The notes under the pieces are model-generated. The model was not told the origin of the DNA, searched no databases, and was given only the letters and a program-made list of their open reading frames with translations. Shown in pieces: positions 4,571 through 5,753 of a DNA stretch of 5,753 nucleotides (positions are counted from its first letter, which is position 1; each line of letters starts with the position of its first letter). The stretch lies in NCBI GenBank assembly GCA_030631385.1, contig DAOVLG010000140.1, forward strand, positions 1-5,753. Direction: 5' to 3'. Position numbers and translations under genes: made by a program. Source of the stretch: Candidatus Coatesiibacteriota bacterium. Lineage in GTDB: Bacteria; RBG-13-66-14.

Positions 4571-5753
4571 TCAGCCGTGGTGGGGTTCGGCGACGGTGTC
4601 GGCGCCGGTCTTTCGTAAAAGCAGGATGGCCAGCGCCGCCAGCGCCGACGTCGCGGCCAGGAGCAGAAAGACGTTCGCCAGGCCCGTGTTCTCGGCCACC
4701 CAGCCCCCGATGGACCCGGCCAGGGAGCCGAAGCCGAAGTTGACCGCGCTGGCGAGGCCGTAGCCCTTGCCCCGGTGCCGCGCCGGCATGAGCCGCCCGA
4801 TCAGGCTGTTGGTGATCGGCTGGGTGGAGAAGACCGCCGCCGCCATACCCGTGGAGATAAAAAGGGTCCACCATCCTCCGGCGAAGCGCCCGCCCAACGC
4901 CGCCAGGCAGGCTGCCGACGCCAGCCAGGAGGCCGAGCGGAGCGGCTTTCTCATCTCGGTGATGAATCCCCCGGAGAACTGACCGAGAACCCCGCCCAAC
5001 AGCATCACCCCCGTGGCCAGGTTCCCCAGCACCTCCCCGGTGATTCCGCCGAGGTGCAGGTTTTCCGCGAAGTAGAGCGGCATGAAGACCACCAGCCCGC
5101 GGTAGCTGAATCCAAGGAGCGCCATGACCGCCAGGGCCAGCGTCACCTGGAGGGCGCGCCCGCCGGGCCGCTTCTGGATGTCCTCCCCGGGCGCCGTGTG
5201 GGGCTCGGCCAGCGCGAGCCTGCGCACGCCGCCGAGCTGGTAGGCCAGAACGATCACCCCCAGGCCGGCGTAGAGGCCGAAGAGGTGCGGCCAGCCGGCG
5301 ACGGCCAGTATCCCGGCGCCGATGAAGTTGCCCGAGGCCAGACCCACGCTCCCCGCGATGCCGTGGTAGCCCATCCCCCGTCCGTCCCGCTTCAGGTTGG
5401 CGCTGATGAGGGTCAGGCCCGAGGGGTGGTAGAGCCCGGCGGCCAGGCCCATCAGTCCAACGCCCACGGCCAGCAGCCAGAGGCTGGTCGAAAACGCTAC
5501 TATCACAGAACCCAGCACCAGACCGCCGATGCACAACCGGAGCGTCCGGCGCGCGCCGATTTTATCCACCAAAAAACCGGCCGGGAGCGCTCCCAGGCCG
5601 AAGCCCAAAAAGGCCAGGTTGGCCAACAGGCCGTATTCGAAGTCGTCCAGACCGAACTGCGCCTTGAGGAGCACCGCCGAGGCGGGGAGCGCCAGCATGG
5701 CCGCGTGGACGACCCAGTGGGAGCCCGCGGTGAGGGTGATGACCCGGCGTTCG
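4571..5753 (-). CDS. MFS transporter, 5' end outside the window
   Basis: This is a major facilitator superfamily secondary transporter of the inner membrane, substrate unknown. The frame continues without a stop to the right edge: the 18 codons before the internal Met at 5698 read ERRVITLTAGSHWVVHAA, the first half of a first transmembrane helix, so the true start lies beyond 5753 and 393 codons are visible. Counting from Met at 5698, the cytoplasmic loop 2-3 signature AGFLVDKIGARRTL (40-53) matches MFS motif A. The segment YHPSGLTLIS (90-99) followed by GRGMGYHGIAGSVG (106-119) fits helices 4-5. A long charged loop near 158-181 separates the two six-helix halves. I count 12 hydrophobic segments including the truncated first. 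Arrangement around HPSG resembles fosmidomycin-resistance-like MFS proteins, but substrate cannot be inferred. The stop is TGA at 4573-4571. No clear terminator separates it from the lipoprotein gene 167 bases downstream. Confidence 0.9.
   Translation of the reverse strand, partial: ERRVITLTAGSHWVVHAAMLALPASAVLLKAQFGLDDFEYGLLANLAFLGFGLGALPAGFLVDKIGARRTLRLCIGGLVLGSVIVAFSTSLWLLAVGVGLMGLAAGLYHPSGLTLISANLKRDGRGMGYHGIAGSVGLASGNFIGAGILAVAGWPHLFGLYAGLGVIVLAYQLGGVRRLALAEPHTAPGEDIQKRPGGRALQVTLALAVMALLGFSYRGLVVFMPLYFAENLHLGGITGEVLGNLATGVMLLGGVLGQFSGGFITEMRKPLRSASWLASAACLAALGGRFAGGWWTLFISTGMAAAVFSTQPITNSLIGRLMPARHRGKGYGLASAVNFGFGSLAGSIGGWVAENTGLANVFLLLAATSALAALAILLLRKTGADTVAEPHHG

Noticed and set aside
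4536..5534. 332-codon minus-strand frame inside the MFS gene
   Set aside because: It is an Arg/Gly-rich alternative frame of the transporter, which has clear helices and motif A in the other frame.

Overview
The window looks like chromosome from a GC-rich, Gram-negative-type bacterium. The reasons are GC-rich codon use, strong GGAGG ribosome-binding sites, GTG starts, and lipoprotein signal peptides. I cannot name the lineage. The unfamiliar lipoprotein family and the intergenic palindromes would fit an uncultivated phylum, but that is an impression. I see no tRNA, rRNA, CRISPR array, transposase gene or phage gene.

Layout. Bases 1-298 are a gene-poor, fairly AT-rich flank holding a GTAG-footed palindromic repeat pair. 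At 299-2080 (+) is a tight two-gene unit: an RmlD-like NAD(P)-dependent nucleotide-sugar reductase, then, 12 bases later, a short-chain trans-prenyl diphosphate synthase whose first aspartate-rich motif resembles CrtE-type geranylgeranyl diphosphate synthases. A good sigma70-type promoter overlaps the stop codon of the synthase. It would drive a lipoprotein-like gene (2277-2816, +) through a leader of about 165 bases, and that gene ends at a clear intrinsic terminator. Bases 2859-3247 have no gene but carry a cluster of GTAG/CTAC-footed palindromes, resembling REP/iREP (BIME) elements, and a probable minus-strand terminator. Minus-strand genes fill the rest. In transcription order they are a 12-helix MFS transporter that runs off the right edge, then two more small lipoproteins (3861-4403 and 3248-3781).

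The most distinctive content is the lipoprotein set. All three are paralogues of about 180 residues: a secretion signal, a low-complexity linker, then one domain with the same ordered motifs (W-x-Y-N, LDPDF-like, GVDYYL-like, YQA, often RWW...WWDI). Two sit in tandem on the minus strand, share an identical 12-base start region, and have a conserved block of about 36 bases upstream. The third converges on them across the REP-like cluster. The domain pattern suggests an NTF2/SnoaL-like fold, but no function can be assigned.

I see no single pathway across the window. The reductase and prenyl synthase could both feed envelope glycan or isoprenoid synthesis, the MFS protein is a transporter of unknown substrate, and the lipoproteins are probably envelope-anchored.
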